From: Kudoa neothunni
Taxonomy: Eukaryota; Cnidaria
NCBI GenBank assembly: GCA_964304625.1
Contig: OZ199840.1
Location: forward strand, 3,286,001-3,350,000
Length of the DNA stretch: 64,000 nucleotides
Direction: 5' to 3'
Shown here: one piece after another, positions 62,341-64,000 of the stretch
Layout of the letters: every line of letters starts with the position of its first letter
Numbering within the stretch: the first letter of the stretch is position 1
Notes under the pieces: model-generated
Seen by the model: only the letters and a program-made list of their open reading frames with translations
Database searches by the model: none
Told to the model about the DNA's origin: nothing
Made by a program: the position numbers and the translations under genes

Positions 62341-62589
62341 GATTCGTCCCTTTTGTTAAGAAGCGTTATCGCTGGTATAGATGGATATTTTGATTCACAA
62401 AGACTTGAATGATGCACTCGAACGTTTTTGCTTTAATAACATGATTTGTTTCTTATGCAATTCCTAAATGAGTGACTGGCTCTTAAGCAGTCAAAGCACT
62501 AGTCATTAATTTCTTTTGTTTGCTGTCGTACGTTTGGTACATTCGCCCGACCAGTGGTCTTCATTATAAAATGTATGTTTTCTTTCGTT

Positions 62590-63920
62590 ATGGATAATCT
62601 GAAATTAAAAAAGGAACTTGCTGATTATCAGAGACACTTGAAAATTTGCTACTACATAACTCAGCTGTTTCTTTAGCGTATAATACGATGTTAATCTCCG
62701 TCCGCAAGTTATTCAAAGTTAAGTCCTTATTGTAATATTTTGAAATGATGGAAGAATATAATTCTATTGGCAATTTGCTTTAATCAAGGAAAAAAGTGTT
62801 GAGAATCTACAATCTCACCGAATGATTCCAATGATCTGATATTCGTGTCAATCTGATTTATGTTAGCTCTTAACGAATTAATATTGTTTATTCGCAAATA
62901 ATGTGAGTGTTTGACGTCCACAATGTTTTCATATCTTATCGTAAATAGCTCAATCGCCTTTCGTATTTATTAATTATAACTGGAAGTCCTTCCGTACATT
63001 TTGAAGCATCTTCATGTAAGAGTCCTTTCAAGTACCACAATTTGGATATTGTACTATTCCTTGTATTGAGAGGGAGGTTGGAGTGGAATAAATCTCAAAA
63101 TTCCATCCATTTATGGATGTCTCCATTAAATTTTATTAATCAGATTTTCGGTAATATAACGCCAGAGTAACAATTTTGACTTTCAAAACTATTGTAAATA
63201 ATTGAATTACCTTGGGATATGAAGGAAGAGTTCATTATTTGTTGATTTTGTTGATTCTTTGTTAACTCGCGCAAGTCGATTTTAAATAATCTGTCATTAC
63301 AAATTAGTTCCTCCCAAGTGTTGTTTGTCCAAGATTATATTATCGAATGTTTGAATTATTTGATTAGCATGTTTTCCACATCTTTATAATGATATCGATT
63401 TTTCTAGATGTGATGATGTTTCTTCGATCATGTACACTAGCAATGGGCGCCGAAGAGAATGTCATTTTTAAATTACCGAGCGACAGCGATAGATTGCGTC
63501 GCTAACACATTAGATGTTGTATTTGTTATTAATACTAATCTGAGGATGGATTAGTAACAGATCATCTCGAGTTGAGCGATTATTATCATTCATTAGCTTT
63601 TCATCGTATTCCATCAAATTTCTAAGATTTTCGGTTTTTACCGACAGTTTCGTGTTCAGGTAATTCCCCTCTACCACATTCTTCATTAGTTTCTCATCAA
63701 TTTGACAAATTTGAGTGGTAGGTGCGATATAGCCATATTTTTCGCTTTGATATTCGCATGGTTCAATGCAGAGAGATGTAGTTATAATAATGATTCGATA
63801 ATCCATGGGGATTATCTCGTCGGAAATGTAAATTGAGTTTTCTTTGTTTAGTTCCTCTATTAGTGCAATTTTGAGTTGATTACTAGATTGCTTATACCGT
63901 TCTTTACATTCCAACATCAT
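62590..63920 (-). pseudogene. Probable gag region of BEL/Pao copy 1
   Basis: Assigned mainly by position between the window edge and the protease region. Frames at 63920-63510 and 62773-62588 are open but show no motif I can name; 62940-62700 has helical segments similar to Pao gag linkers. Host sequence cannot be excluded for 63510-63920. Confidence 0.4.
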
Positions 63921-64000
63921 TTCATTTGAGGGATTTTGGCGCCACTTCGGTTGATCACCATCCTCATCAACTTCAAAGATGGCTTGACTTTTAGCTGTTC

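Larger units (their letters stand above)
58815..64000 (-). mobile_element. BEL/Pao retroelement copy 1, runs off the window
   Basis: Minus-strand order: gag-like region (63920 to about 62590), protease/linker region (62340-61785), reverse transcriptase (61510-60800), RNase H (60480-60090), integrase (59962-59040) and its C-terminal domain to about 58815 (ending in an RRSIKFRYKFETGPSK-like segment). This order defines BEL/Pao. Stops and frameshifts throughout show it is inactive. The 5' end lies beyond 64000. Confidence 0.8.

Overview
This window looks like nuclear DNA of a compact, strongly AT-rich metazoan. Animal genes (an Abl-interactor, a SOWAH-like ankyrin protein, an ABCD4-type transporter, tandem Kunitz modules, a PNGase-like protein, a bc1 complex subunit) sit beside animal DNA transposons and a BEL/Pao retroelement. 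Most introns in the rebuilt genes are only about 32-60 bases, and many are exactly 41. Small genome, tiny introns and a pair of diversifying surface-type proteins would suit a reduced or parasitic animal (for example an orthonectid or myxozoan), but the species cannot be fixed from sequence alone.

Layout. 1-6.7 kb: one ankyrin-repeat gene in otherwise gene-free DNA. 6.7-21.8 kb: two near-identical copies of a nine-exon gene for a single-pass membrane protein with seven cysteine-rich, fibronectin-III-like modules, 11.94 kb apart, with a dead piggyBac and IS630/Tc1 fragments between them. 23.6-30.7 kb: a host gene cluster: Abi (minus) head-to-head with a cysteine-rich orphan (plus), then a nicotinamidase, a small coiled-coil-like orphan and UQCR10 (all minus). 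31.4-32.6 kb: a dead Tigger/pogo transposase. 33.9-40.2 kb: ABCD4-type transporter, then a seven-exon PNGase-like gene whose catalytic Cys and His are replaced. 42.7-44.3 kb: a secreted protein with five Kunitz-like modules. 46.3-54.4 kb: a graveyard of hAT, piggyBac, Merlin/ISXO2 and IS630-type elements. 54.4-64 kb: an Asn-rich ORF cluster and two tandem, decayed BEL/Pao elements on the minus strand.

Most notable are: (1) the PNGase homologue, which keeps the PUB and transglutaminase-like fold but has Ala and Phe at the catalytic Cys and His positions, plus a thioredoxin-like domain without CxxC; (2) the duplicated surface-type gene, where introns and the 3' half are almost identical while short exon patches differ heavily around invariant cysteines; (3) the Kunitz protein, where four of five modules lack the C14-C38 pair that braces the inhibitory loop. 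Gene models were built by hand from splice signals, reading-frame phase and family similarity. In each multi-exon model all phases close, and total lengths are multiples of three.
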